Shown here: positions 24,642 to 33,234 of the stretch, in pieces | Layout: the number at the start of each line of letters is the position of its first letter | Position numbering within the stretch: the stretch's first letter is position 1 | Source: Marinobacter szutsaonensis | Lineage (GTDB): Bacteria > Pseudomonadota > Gammaproteobacteria > Pseudomonadales > Oleiphilaceae | Length of the DNA: 64,000 nucleotides | NCBI RefSeq assembly: GCF_039523335.1 | Contig: NZ_BAAAFC010000002.1 | Location: 434,001 to 498,000 of the forward strand | Direction: 5' to 3' | Notes under the pieces: model-generated | What the model saw: only the letters and a program-made list of their open reading frames with translations | Databases searched by the model: none | Told to the model about the DNA's origin: nothing | Program-made: the position numbers and the translations under genes

Positions 24642-25142
24642 ATGGCGACGACTGATCAGGAGCTGGAGCGGGCCGGGGTTCGCCTGGGTAAACTGCTGCA
24701 GGAGCAGGGGCGTACCATTGCCACGGCAGAGAGCTGTACCGGCGGCTGGGTGGCCAAGGTACTCACCGATCGCGCGGGTTCCTCCGCCTATGTGATGGCC
24801 GGTCTGGTGACCTACAGCAACAGCGCCAAACAGACCCTGCTCGGGGTGTCGGCGGATACCCTGGAGCAGTATGGCGCTGTCAGTGAGCCGGTTGTCCGCC
24901 AGATGGTGGCCGGCGCGGTTCAGGTTGCCGGGGTGGATGTGGCCGTGGCGATCAGTGGTGTGGCAGGCCCCGGTGGTGGCAGTCCCGACAAGCCGGTGGG
25001 GACGGTCTGGTTTGCCTGGGGCAGCGGTCTGGACCAGGCCGAGGCCGTGGTCAAACACTTCGACGGTGACCGGGATGAGGTGCGCCGACAGTCGGTTTTG
25101 TTTGCATTGCAGGCAGTTACCGGCTTCCTTGAGGGGGCGTGA
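24642..25142 (+). CDS. pncC: nicotinamide-nucleotide amidase PncC (CinA C-terminal family)
   Basis: The 166-residue protein is a stand-alone CinA C-terminal domain. It has [36 protein letters not shown] and [26 protein letters not shown], the active-site and nucleotide-binding blocks of PncC. The enzyme deamidates NMN to nicotinate mononucleotide in pyridine nucleotide salvage. Two adjacent ATGs follow AGGAAGGAG; I chose the second (24642) for its better spacing. The gene lies just upstream of recA, a common gammaproteobacterial arrangement. Confidence 0.9.
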   Translation: MATTDQELERAGVRLGKLLQEQGRTIATAESCTGGWVAKVLTDRAGSSAYVMAGLVTYSNSAKQTLLGVSADTLEQYGAVSEPVVRQMVAGAVQVAGVDVAVAISGVAGPGGGSPDKPVGTVWFAWGSGLDQAEAVVKHFDGDRDEVRRQSVLFALQAVTGFLEGA

Positions 25143-25192
25143 CAATTTTCTTGATCAGGTTCACGGGATGAGGGGTTGGTCTCCCCGTTCGC

Positions 25193-25221
25193 TTGTGTTT
25201 TAATACTGTTCAAATATACAG
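25193..25221 (+). promoter_or_regulatory. LexA (SOS) box over the recA promoter
   Basis: CTGT (25206-25209), eight bases and ACAG (25218-25221) match the gammaproteobacterial LexA consensus exactly. TTGTGT (25193-25198) and TATACA (25215-25220), spaced by 16 bp, form a likely promoter whose -10 lies under the box. recA is therefore SOS-inducible. The leader is about 90 nt. Confidence 0.9.
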
Positions 25222-25318
25222 GGAATCTACTGGATGAGCACAGTGGTTTCCCTTCCGGATTCCGCTGCCAATACCTTGGAAAGACCTGGCAGCCCAGTCG
25301 ACAAGGGGTTTTGTACCG

Positions 25319-26365
25319 ATGGAAGACAACCGCAAGAAAGCACTTAGCGCAGCACTGAGCCAGATTGAACGCCAGTTCGGCAAGGGCGCCGTCATGAAGA
25401 TGGGGGATCAGCCCCGTGAAGCCATTCCTGCGGTGTCCACCGGCTCCCTGGGGCTGGACGTGGCTCTGGGTATTGGTGGTCTTCCTTACGGTCGAATCTG
25501 CGAGATCTACGGTCCGGAGAGTTCCGGTAAAACCACGCTCACCCTGCAGGTGATTGCTGAAGCCCAGAAGGCCGGCAAAACCTGTGCGTTTGTGGATGCC
25601 GAGCATGCCCTGGATCCGGTCTATGCCGAAAAGCTGGGTGTCAACGTCGACGACCTGCTGGTGTCCCAGCCGGACACCGGGGAACAGGCCCTGGAAATCG
25701 CAGACATGCTGGTTCGCTCCAACGCCGTTGATGTCATCATCGTTGACTCCGTAGCCGCCCTGACGCCGAAAGCGGAAATCGAAGGTGAAATGGGTGACAG
25801 CCACGTTGGTCTGCAGGCGCGACTGATGTCTCAGGCACTGCGTAAGCTGACCGGTAACGTCAAGCACGCCAACTGCCTGATGATCTTCATCAACCAGATC
25901 CGCATGAAGATCGGCGTCATGTTCGGTTCCCCGGAAACCACCACCGGTGGTAACGCACTGAAATTCTATTCCTCCGTGCGTCTGGACATCCGCCGCATTG
26001 GTTCAGTGAAAGAGGGCGACGAGGTGGTCGGTAACGAGACCCGCGTCAAGGTCGTGAAGAACAAGGTATCGCCGCCGTTCAAGCAGGCGGAGTTCCAGAT
26101 CATGTACGGCAAGGGTATCTACCACATGGCCGAAGTGCTGGATATGGGTGTCAAGGAAGGCTTCGTGGACAAGTCAGGTGCCTGGTACTCCTACAACGGC
26201 GACAAGATTGGCCAGGGCAAGGCGAACGCCTGCAAGTTCCTGGAAGAGAACATGGATATCGCCAACGAGATCGAGGCCAAGGTTCGGGACAAGCTGATGC
26301 CCAAGCCGGAAAAGAAAGAAGCGGCCGCTGAAGCGCCGGCGGAAGCCAACGGAGAATTGCTCTAA
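25319..26365 (+). CDS. recA: recombinase RecA
   Basis: The 348-residue protein is full length. It has the Walker A motif GPESSGKT (65-72), VDAEHALDP, the MAW-like motif, the L1/L2 loop regions ([21 protein letters not shown]) and an acidic C-terminal tail rich in Ala/Glu. RecA forms the nucleoprotein filament for homologous recombination and triggers LexA self-cleavage. AAGGGG lies about 11 bases before the ATG, and a perfect LexA box lies in the promoter. No recX is found next to it; the following gene is a flavodoxin-like protein. Confidence 0.98.
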   Translation: MEDNRKKALSAALSQIERQFGKGAVMKMGDQPREAIPAVSTGSLGLDVALGIGGLPYGRICEIYGPESSGKTTLTLQVIAEAQKAGKTCAFVDAEHALDPVYAEKLGVNVDDLLVSQPDTGEQALEIADMLVRSNAVDVIIVDSVAALTPKAEIEGEMGDSHVGLQARLMSQALRKLTGNVKHANCLMIFINQIRMKIGVMFGSPETTTGGNALKFYSSVRLDIRRIGSVKEGDEVVGNETRVKVVKNKVSPPFKQAEFQIMYGKGIYHMAEVLDMGVKEGFVDKSGAWYSYNGDKIGQGKANACKFLEENMDIANEIEAKVRDKLMPKPEKKEAAAEAPAEANGELL

Positions 26366-26391
26366 GGTTCCGTTTGTCGGGGGAGGATGCC

Positions 26392-26853
26392 ATGAAGCGA
26401 CTGCTCATTGTTGCCCACGCGCCTTCCCCGAATACCCTCCGTCTGCGGGACGCTGTCAAGAACGGCGCTTGCCACGAAGACATCGAGGCGGTCGAGGTGG
26501 TGGTCAAACCACCGCTGGAGGCCGGTCCCGATGACATCCTCGCCTGTGACGCCATCATCCTGGGTACCACCGAAAACCTGGGCTACATGAGTGGCGCCCT
26601 GAAAGACTTTTTTGACCGCAGTTACTACCCCTGTCTCGAGAAGACCCAGGGCCTTCCCTTTGCCTATTACATTCGTGCAGGCCACGATGGTACCGGTACC
26701 AATCGCGCCATAGAGAGCATCACGACCGGCCTTCGCTGGAAACTCGTGCAGGATCCGCTGATCTGCCGCGGGGAATACCGGGATGAATTCGAGGAGCAGT
26801 GCCGGGAGCTGGGCATGTATGTGGCGGCCAGTCTGGATGCGGGGCTGATCTAG
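26392..26853 (+). CDS. flavodoxin-like/NAD(P)H-dependent reductase family protein
   Basis: The 153-residue protein has a flavodoxin-like fold: a first strand KRLLIVAHAPSPNTLRLRDAV contacting the flavin phosphate, DAIILGTTENLGYMSGALKDFFDRSYYP in the middle and a short RAGHDGTGTNRAIESI segment. This suggests an FMN-binding reductase; the electron acceptor is unknown. The ATG at 26392 is preceded by GGAGG. It follows recA by 26 bases and is convergent with the PilZ gene. Confidence 0.8.
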   Translation: MKRLLIVAHAPSPNTLRLRDAVKNGACHEDIEAVEVVVKPPLEAGPDDILACDAIILGTTENLGYMSGALKDFFDRSYYPCLEKTQGLPFAYYIRAGHDGTGTNRAIESITTGLRWKLVQDPLICRGEYRDEFEEQCRELGMYVAASLDAGLI

Positions 26854-26866
26854 GGCGCTTGTCTGG

Positions 26867-27244
26867 CTAGCCGGCGAGACGGTTGTAGAAGCCCTCGATG
26901 CGGGACAGGGCGTTGTCCATGGCCCGGGAATAGCCTTTCTTGTTGAGGCAATAACTGAACTGCACGCTGACCCGGTAACCGGTCTGGAACGGCTGGCAAT
27001 CCACCACCCGCGCGCCGACCCGGGACTCGCTGATGTATTTCCCCTGCAGGTCGAGAAACAGCCGCGCGCCCGGCGCCATCGGGCGAGGGCAAAGCACCGC
27101 CATGCCGTAGCGGTTGAGATCAAGACAGCTGACCGCGATGACATTCCTGCTTCGGCCAAAGAAGCCCCGCTCCTGCATACGTACCTTCAGGCACGAAGCC
27201 GGATAGCGGTCCTTGATTCTGCGATCGGCGGAATCATTCGTCAT
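26867..27244 (-). CDS. PilZ-domain protein
   Basis: The 125-residue single-domain protein carries the N-terminal arginine motif RRIKDRYPA typical of c-di-GMP-binding PilZ domains. The second motif, usually D/NxSxxG, appears as DLNRYG, with Asn in place of Ser, so binding may be weak or altered. The rest fits the PilZ beta barrel (GARLFLDLQGKYISESRVGARVVDCQP). The start at 27244 directly precedes the arginine motif. The region upstream to 27495 is divergent with the Lon-like protease gene. Confidence 0.75.
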   Translation of the reverse strand: MTNDSADRRIKDRYPASCLKVRMQERGFFGRSRNVIAVSCLDLNRYGMAVLCPRPMAPGARLFLDLQGKYISESRVGARVVDCQPFQTGYRVSVQFSYCLNKKGYSRAMDNALSRIEGFYNRLAG

Positions 27245-27406
27245 AACTGGGCATCCATTGCGATTCTTGTCTTGTGTCGGCCTGAACCATGGCCGGGTGG
27301 AGAAGTTTAGTGCCGGGATCGGCGGCTGAAAAATAACCAGATGTGGTTTTGTGCGGTGGTTAACAAAAGCCCTCGGAGCCTCAGCCGCTAAAACTTTGGC
27401 TGAAAC

Positions 27407-27435
27407 GCGACATGGCGGCCTGCAGAATCTACAAT
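27407..27435 (+). promoter_or_regulatory. predicted promoter of the Lon-like protease gene
   Basis: GCGACA (27407-27412) and TACAAT (27430-27435) are separated by 17 bp, giving a leader of about 50 nt to the TTG start. I see nothing else of note in the 250-bp divergent interval 27245-27494. Confidence 0.4.
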
Positions 27436-27494
27436 GGGCGGCCAAAGAAAGACGATAAATCACCAACGCATTCTGACTGTTACAGGAACACACA

Positions 27495-29903
27495 TTGAAG
27501 TCATTGCCTCTGCATCAGCTGTACAAGGCCTGCGTACTGAAAGACCTGCCATTCAAGACAACCCGGCAGCTGGAACCCCTGGCGGAGATTGTCGGCCAGA
27601 ACCGGGCCCAGGAAGCCGTCCGGTTCGCACTGGCAATGCCCCATGGCGGCTACAACGTTTATGCGGTCGGGCGTAACGGTTTGGGTAAGCGCACCATGAT
27701 GCTTCGCTACCTGGAGCATCATGTGGATACCGAGCAGCAGAGCCATGACTGGTGCTATGTCGCCAATTTCGAAGAGCCGCGGGTGCCGAAACTGTTGCAG
27801 TTGCCGGGCGGCAAGGGTACCCAGCTCAAGCAGGACATGGAAAAGCTGATGTCCCGTCTGGTCAAGGTCATTCCCCAGACCTTTGACAGTGACAGCTTTC
27901 TGGAACGCTCCGAACAGCTCAAGAATGAGTACGCGCAAAAGCAGGAAGAAGAACTCGAGAAAGTAGCCACCCAGGCCAAGCGCAAGAAGGTGCGCCTCAC
28001 GGTCTCGACACCCGGTGGCTATCGTCTGGTGGCGATGAACGGTGAGGAGCCCCACACGGCCGAGACCTTCCAGGCGCTGACCCAGGAGCAGCGGGACAAG
28101 TTCGAGGATTCGATCAACAAGCTTGAGAAGAGACTGCGCCAGGCCCTGCGCAAGATTGCCGACTGGGAGCAGGAGTACGCCGAGAAGCAGCAGGCGCTGA
28201 ACCAGGAGACCCTGGAGAGTATTTCCGGTCACCAGATTGATGAGCTGATCGAGAAGTACAAGGATCTGCCGGATGTGGTCGGGTACCTGGAAGCGGTGCG
28301 TGCCGATCTGGTGGAAAACCTGGACATCTTCCTGGAGGACAACGACGAACAGGCGGCCATCGCCTATGCCTCCCTGGACAAGAAGATGCCGCGTCGTTAC
28401 CTGGTCAACCTGCTGGTGCACCAGAAAACCAACGAGGTACCGGTGGTGGTCGAGGACAACCCGACCTATCACAACCTGTTCGGCTATGTGGAGAATGTTA
28501 CCTACAAGGGCACCGTGTTTACCGACTTCTCCCTGATCCGGCCGGGCAGCCTGCACCGGGCCAACGGGGGCTATCTGCTGATGGACGCCATCAAGGTCCT
28601 CGAGCAACCGTTTGTCTGGGACGGTCTGAAGCGGGCACTGCGTTCACGTTCCCTGCAGATCAACTCCCTCGAGCGCGAGATGACCCTGTCCGGGACCATT
28701 TCCATCGAGCCCGAGGCCGTGCCGCTGGACGTGAAGATTGTGCTCTTTGGCGATCGGGAAACCTGGTTGCTGCTGCAGGAATACGATTCCGAGTTCGCCG
28801 AACTGTTCCGAGTGACGGCGGACTTCGAGAACGAGATGTACCGCACCGACGACAGCCAGCTGCTGTACGCCAAGTTCATCGCCAGCCTGGTGGTGGAGAA
28901 GCAGCTGTTGCACTGCTCCAACAAGGCCGTTGCCCGGATCATCGAACACAGCGCCCGCATGGCGGAGCACCAGAACCGCCTGTCCCTGCATGCAGCCGAC
29001 ATCGCCAACCTCCTGCGCGAGTCGGATTTCTGGGCCCGCCAGGCCAAGGCACGACTGATCACCGAGGTTCACGTGGAGCGGGCCCTGGAAAGCGCCCGGT
29101 ACCGCAGTAGCCGGATCCGCGATCAGTTCTACGATTCGATCCGCGATGGCTCCACCCTGGTCACCACCACGGGCACCTGTGTGGGCCAGGTCAACGCGTT
29201 GTCCGTACTGTCCACCGGTGGCTTCGAGTTTGGCCTTTCCAACAGGGTGACAGCGACCTGCTACTATGGAGATGGCGGAGTCATGGATATCGAGCGTGAT
29301 GTGAAGCTCGGTGGCAACCTCCATTCCAAGGGCGTGATGATTCTCACCTCCTGGCTGTCCTCCCTGTTTGCCGTGGAGGACCCGATGCACCTGTCGGCCA
29401 GCCTCACCTTTGAGCAGAACTACGGCGAGGTGGAGGGAGACAGCGCGTCCCTGGCGGAACTGTGTGCGCTGGTGTCATCGCTTTCCGGTGTGCCCGTGCG
29501 CCAGGACCTGGCCATTACCGGCTCAGTCAACCAGTTCGGCGAGGTGCAGCCCATCGGTGGCGTGAACGAGAAGGTCGAAGGTTTCTTTGCCACCTGCCAG
29601 CTCAAAGGCGGGCTCACGGGGACGCAGGGCGTGGTCGTGCCTGCCACCAACGTCCAGAACCTGATGCTCGACAGCGAAGTGGTCCAGGCCGTCCGGGAAG
29701 ACAAATTTGCGGTCTACGCCGTATCCCACGTGGAGGAGGCCATCGCCTTGCTGCTGGGCCGCCCGGCGGGCAAGGCCGACAAGAAGGGCCGGTACCCGAA
29801 GCAGAGTGTTTTTGGCATTATCCAGCAACGGCTTGAGAAAATGCGTGAACACGAGCGCCAGGAACATGCGAAAGAAGAACATAAGGATCCGTCAATTCAC
29901 TGA
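27495..29903 (+). CDS. Lon-related ATP-dependent protease (YcbZ/LonB-like)
   Basis: The 802-residue protein couples an N-terminal AAA region, Walker A GRNGLGKRT (59-67), to a C-terminal Lon protease domain. The catalytic dyad is Ser650 (EGDSASLAE) and Lys693 (GGVNEKVEGF). The 43-residue gap equals that of E. coli Lon (679/722). A long coiled-coil insertion (about 110-250) sits inside the AAA part, as in the AAA_32/LonB_AAA-LID family. It probably degrades damaged or regulatory proteins in the cytoplasm. The start is a TTG with AGGAA six bases upstream. A response regulator follows 39 bases downstream, so the protease and two-component pair are likely cotranscribed. Confidence 0.88.
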   Translation: MKSLPLHQLYKACVLKDLPFKTTRQLEPLAEIVGQNRAQEAVRFALAMPHGGYNVYAVGRNGLGKRTMMLRYLEHHVDTEQQSHDWCYVANFEEPRVPKLLQLPGGKGTQLKQDMEKLMSRLVKVIPQTFDSDSFLERSEQLKNEYAQKQEEELEKVATQAKRKKVRLTVSTPGGYRLVAMNGEEPHTAETFQALTQEQRDKFEDSINKLEKRLRQALRKIADWEQEYAEKQQALNQETLESISGHQIDELIEKYKDLPDVVGYLEAVRADLVENLDIFLEDNDEQAAIAYASLDKKMPRRYLVNLLVHQKTNEVPVVVEDNPTYHNLFGYVENVTYKGTVFTDFSLIRPGSLHRANGGYLLMDAIKVLEQPFVWDGLKRALRSRSLQINSLEREMTLSGTISIEPEAVPLDVKIVLFGDRETWLLLQEYDSEFAELFRVTADFENEMYRTDDSQLLYAKFIASLVVEKQLLHCSNKAVARIIEHSARMAEHQNRLSLHAADIANLLRESDFWARQAKARLITEVHVERALESARYRSSRIRDQFYDSIRDGSTLVTTTGTCVGQVNALSVLSTGGFEFGLSNRVTATCYYGDGGVMDIERDVKLGGNLHSKGVMILTSWLSSLFAVEDPMHLSASLTFEQNYGEVEGDSASLAELCALVSSLSGVPVRQDLAITGSVNQFGEVQPIGGVNEKVEGFFATCQLKGGLTGTQGVVVPATNVQNLMLDSEVVQAVREDKFAVYAVSHVEEAIALLLGRPAGKADKKGRYPKQSVFGIIQQRLEKMREHERQEHAKEEHKDPSIH

Positions 29904-29942
29904 CCGGAAACGACAAGAAAACGGACAGGAGAGAATACACCC

Positions 29943-30563
29943 ATGACTGATATCCAGCAGACGGTATACGTAGTAGAGGATGACGAGGCGGTGCGGGATT
30001 CGCTGGAGCTACTGTTGAAATCCGACGGTAAGCCGGTGAAAACCTATGAAAGTGCCAATGCCTTTCTCAAGGATTATTCCGACAAGATGGCCGGCTGTAT
30101 CGTGCTGGATATTCGGATGCCCGGAATGGATGGCATGGAGCTGCAGAAGAAGCTCAACGAGAAACACTCGATCCTGCCGATCATTTTTGTCACCGGTCAC
30201 GGTGATGTTCCCATGGCGGTGGACGCCATGAAAGAGGGCGCTGTGGACTTCATCCAGAAGCCCTACCGCGAGGAAGCCCTGCTGGAAAAGATCGAGGCCG
30301 CCCTGGAGCAGGATCTCGAGCAGCGCAAGACCCTGGACGAAAAGCAGGAGATCATCCGTCGTATCAAGAGCCTGACGCCCCGGGAGCACGAGATCATGGA
30401 CCGGATGATCGCCGGTCAGGCGAACAAGGTGATCGCGATCGAGCTGGAGATCAGTCAGCGCACCGTGGAGATTCACCGTTCCCGGGTCATGCACAAAATG
30501 GGCACCCACTCCCTGGCCCATCTGGTTCGTATGGTCTTGTCCGTAAAGGACCTTATCGACTAA
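29943..30563 (+). CDS. FixJ-type response regulator
   Basis: The 206-residue protein has a receiver domain (Asp56 in IVLDIRMPGMDG, KPY lysine near 105) and a LuxR-type helix-turn-helix (about 140-200, LTPREHEIMDRMIAGQANKVIAIELEISQRTVEIHRSRVMHKM). It is followed 51 bases later by a kinase that carries its own receiver domain, so the two probably form a phosphorelay. The GTGATGTT-type receiver core VTGHGDVPMAVDAMKEGAVDFIQKP is typical of FixJ. Targets cannot be read from the window. Confidence 0.9.
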   Translation: MTDIQQTVYVVEDDEAVRDSLELLLKSDGKPVKTYESANAFLKDYSDKMAGCIVLDIRMPGMDGMELQKKLNEKHSILPIIFVTGHGDVPMAVDAMKEGAVDFIQKPYREEALLEKIEAALEQDLEQRKTLDEKQEIIRRIKSLTPREHEIMDRMIAGQANKVIAIELEISQRTVEIHRSRVMHKMGTHSLAHLVRMVLSVKDLID

Positions 30564-30614
30564 CCAGGGTGGCACCGGCATCATAGCCGGACGTTTCTAA
30601 CCGGCCACGTTTGT

Positions 30615-32210
30615 ATGACTGAAGCTGTCTGCGAGAACTCCGAGGTGACGGTTCTGCTGGTTGATGACAACCCGCAGAACCTGAAAGTCCTCTACGAAAC
30701 CCTGAAAGACAAAGGCTACCGGCTGCTCATTGCCAATGAAGGCGAAAAAGCGCTGGACCTTGCCCACCGGCATCAGCCGGAAGTGATCCTGCTGGATATC
30801 ATGATGCCCGAAATGGACGGTTACGAGGTGTGCCAGCGCCTCAAGGCCGATCCCCAGACGGCTGATTGTGCCGTGGTATTCCTGTCCGCACTCGATGACT
30901 TGCAGGCCAAGGTCAAGGGTTTCAATCTCGGCGGGGCCGATTACATCTCCAAACCTTTCCAGTCCCAGGAAGTCATTGCCCGGGTCAAGACCCATGCCCG
31001 CGTCATCCGGCTCGAGCGGGAATTGCAGGCCCGCAACCGGGAGCTGCAGGGTGACCAGGCCCGAATTCTCAATTCCATCAGCGAGGGCATCTACGGGCTC
31101 GACGAGAACGGCATCATCGAGTTCGCCAACCCGGCTGCGGGCGAGATCGCTGGCGTTCCGGTTGACGAGCTGATCGGCCGCAACTTTTTTGACACCCATT
31201 TTGCCACCGCTTCGGACAACCCGGACGGGTTACCCGTTCAGATGACCTGCCGCCAGGGCCAGGCGGAGGGCCAGCGGGATATTCGCATGTTACGCATCGA
31301 TGGTTCCGGTTTTCCGGCCGAGTACCGCGCCACGCCCAAGCTGGATAACGACGAACTCCACGGGGCTGTGGTGGTGTTCCGGGATATCACGGCGGAACTG
31401 GAGAGCGAGCGGGAGCTGCAGGAGGCCCGGGAACTGGTCCAGGAACAGCGTGATCAGCTGGCCCATACCTCGCGCCTGACCACCATGGGTGAGATGGCCG
31501 CCGGTTTTGCTCACGAGGTGAATCAGCCGCTGACTGCGATCACCAATTATGCCCGGGTCGCCAAACGCATGATGGGCAAGGAATTCCCGGATCTGTCCCT
31601 GCTGCAGGAGACCCTCGACAAGATCGAGGCCCAGTCCCACCGGGCCAGCGAGATCATCCGCCGGATCCGTCGGTTCATGAAGAAGCCTGCGACCGGCAAA
31701 GAAGTGCTTTCGGTGCCTGCCCTGCTGGAGGATACCCGTCAGTTTGCGGAAGTGGACATGCGCAACAATGAAGGCGGTATCGAAGTTACCGTTGACGAGG
31801 AACTGCCTGAGGTTCTGGCCGACCCGATCCAGGTCCAGCAGGTAGCCCTCAACTTGATCCGCAACGCCCTCGAAGCGACGCGCTCGGCCGATTCATCGGT
31901 ACCGGTGGAAGTCAGTGCGCGCCTGGCCGGAAACAGTTGTGTGCGGGTCGAGGTTCGGGACCATGGTGTCGGCCTGCCGGAAGAGGCCGAAGAGAAGCTG
32001 TTCCATCCGTTCTACACAACCAAGGATGAGGGTATGGGAATCGGGCTGGCCACCTGTCGCTCGCTGATCCAGGCCCAAGGTGGCGAAATCGGCTTCGAGC
32101 GCCCCGAGGATGGCGGCGCCCGGTTCTTCTTCACTTTGCCGGTTGCCGGTGCCGAGGGCGAGCCCTGCAAGGCGTCCGATAGCGCCGGCGAAAGCAAAAG
32201 CGAAAGCTAG
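30615..32210 (+). CDS. REC-PAS histidine kinase
   Basis: The 531-residue soluble kinase has an N-terminal receiver domain (Asp61 in VILLDIMMPEMDGYEV), a short coiled coil, a PAS domain (about 150-275), the dimerisation helix with His300 (AAGFAHEVNQPLTAI) and an HATPase domain (ALNLIRNALEATR, GMGIGLATCRSL). An input receiver placed before the PAS domain means the kinase can itself be modulated by another phosphodonor. There is no membrane segment. The Ser/Glu-rich C-terminus overlaps the convergent MaoC gene by four bases. The ribosome site is weak. Confidence 0.88.
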   Translation: MTEAVCENSEVTVLLVDDNPQNLKVLYETLKDKGYRLLIANEGEKALDLAHRHQPEVILLDIMMPEMDGYEVCQRLKADPQTADCAVVFLSALDDLQAKVKGFNLGGADYISKPFQSQEVIARVKTHARVIRLERELQARNRELQGDQARILNSISEGIYGLDENGIIEFANPAAGEIAGVPVDELIGRNFFDTHFATASDNPDGLPVQMTCRQGQAEGQRDIRMLRIDGSGFPAEYRATPKLDNDELHGAVVVFRDITAELESERELQEARELVQEQRDQLAHTSRLTTMGEMAAGFAHEVNQPLTAITNYARVAKRMMGKEFPDLSLLQETLDKIEAQSHRASEIIRRIRRFMKKPATGKEVLSVPALLEDTRQFAEVDMRNNEGGIEVTVDEELPEVLADPIQVQQVALNLIRNALEATRSADSSVPVEVSARLAGNSCVRVEVRDHGVGLPEEAEEKLFHPFYTTKDEGMGIGLATCRSLIQAQGGEIGFERPEDGGARFFFTLPVAGAEGEPCKASDSAGESKSES

Positions 32211-33082
32211 AGCCAGTCAATGCGCCCGCTCAGGTGGGGCGCATCGCCCTTGCTGTTCAGTAGTTGGTAATCCCAGCCCTTGTCTCCTGTTTGCCAGTTC
32301 AGTTGCGCCGTTCCAGGCAGGAACAGGGGCTTCTTGAATTGGCAGCTGACCCTCAGTGCGCCGCTCTTCCAACCTTCCTGCTGCTCCAGCAATGCCAATG
32401 CCCGGGCTTTGCTCCACATGCCATGGGCGATGGCCCTGGGAAAGCCGAATGCCTTTGCGCTCAGGGCGTGCATGTGAATCGGGTTACGGTCCCCGGAAAC
32501 CGAGCCATATTGCCGGCCAATGGACTCCGGCGCCTGGATGCTCAGGGTGTTGGGATAGCGCTCCAGTTCCGGTCGCTCCGTTTTGCCCGCCGGCTTGCCG
32601 TTCTGCCGGGCTTGACGGAACAGGTTGGTGCTGGTCTCTTCCCAGGCCAGGGCGCCGGCAGAGCGGGCCTCGGTGATCAGGTCGAATTCGATGCCGCGAT
32701 CGGTGCGTTGCTGGTTGCCCAGGCATACGGTGAGGTCCAGTGATTCCCCGTCGCCAATGGGGCGGTGTTGTGTAATGGTATTGCGCAGATGCACCAGGCC
32801 GAGCAGGGGCAGAGGAAAGTCCGGCTCGGTGAGCAGCTTGAGGTGCAGCGGAAACGCCAAGATGTGCGGCCAGGTGATCGGGGCCTGGGTGTGCTGACCA
32901 AACCCGCAGATTTTCTTGTAGTCCCGCAGTTGGCGAGTCACTGTGGAGGCCCCCAGAAGATGTGCCTCAAGTGCCGGAATTTCAGGAGCATCCCCGGCGC
33001 CGGACTTTTTCGGAAGTAGTGCTTTTGCAAACATTGGCACCAGTGGTGGCGGTGTGTGGCGGTAAATCAATGGGTTTGGCAT
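32207..33082 (-). CDS. MaoC-like acyl-CoA hydratase/dehydratase
   Basis: The 291-residue protein is a two-hotdog MaoC type. The C-terminal half has the hydratase-2 motif SVSGDRNPIHMHALSAKAFGFPRAIAHGMW with the catalytic Asp/His pair. The N-terminal half is a degenerate hotdog. It would hydrate enoyl-CoA or enoyl-ACP, or the reverse, in fatty acid metabolism. AAGGAG lies 9 bases before the ATG at 33082. A palindrome (33119-33134) sits 37 bases upstream. The AraC gene is divergent. Confidence 0.87.
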   Translation of the reverse strand: MPNPLIYRHTPPPLVPMFAKALLPKKSGAGDAPEIPALEAHLLGASTVTRQLRDYKKICGFGQHTQAPITWPHILAFPLHLKLLTEPDFPLPLLGLVHLRNTITQHRPIGDGESLDLTVCLGNQQRTDRGIEFDLITEARSAGALAWEETSTNLFRQARQNGKPAGKTERPELERYPNTLSIQAPESIGRQYGSVSGDRNPIHMHALSAKAFGFPRAIAHGMWSKARALALLEQQEGWKSGALRVSCQFKKPLFLPGTAQLNWQTGDKGWDYQLLNSKGDAPHLSGRIDWL

Positions 33083-33118
33083 GGTGCAGGTCTCCTTGTG
33101 GCCTGATATGCTCTAATA

Positions 33119-33134
33119 TAAGACGATGGTCTTA
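33119..33134. promoter_or_regulatory. TAAGAC-GTCTTA palindrome upstream of the MaoC gene
   Basis: TAAGAC (33119-33124) and GTCTTA (33129-33134) flank a GATG spacer. On the minus strand it falls within a possible promoter (TTGCCA with a CTTATA-like box). This fits a repressor site for the hydratase gene, or an operator shared with the divergent AraC gene. Confidence 0.45.
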
Positions 33135-33234
33135 GAGTCTGGCAAACCCGGCCAGAACAGGCATTGACTTGGCGAGCCCGGCCGGTTGTCCAGCCGGTCA
33201 AGGTAGTACCCATAAAGAATAAAAGCGGGATCAT

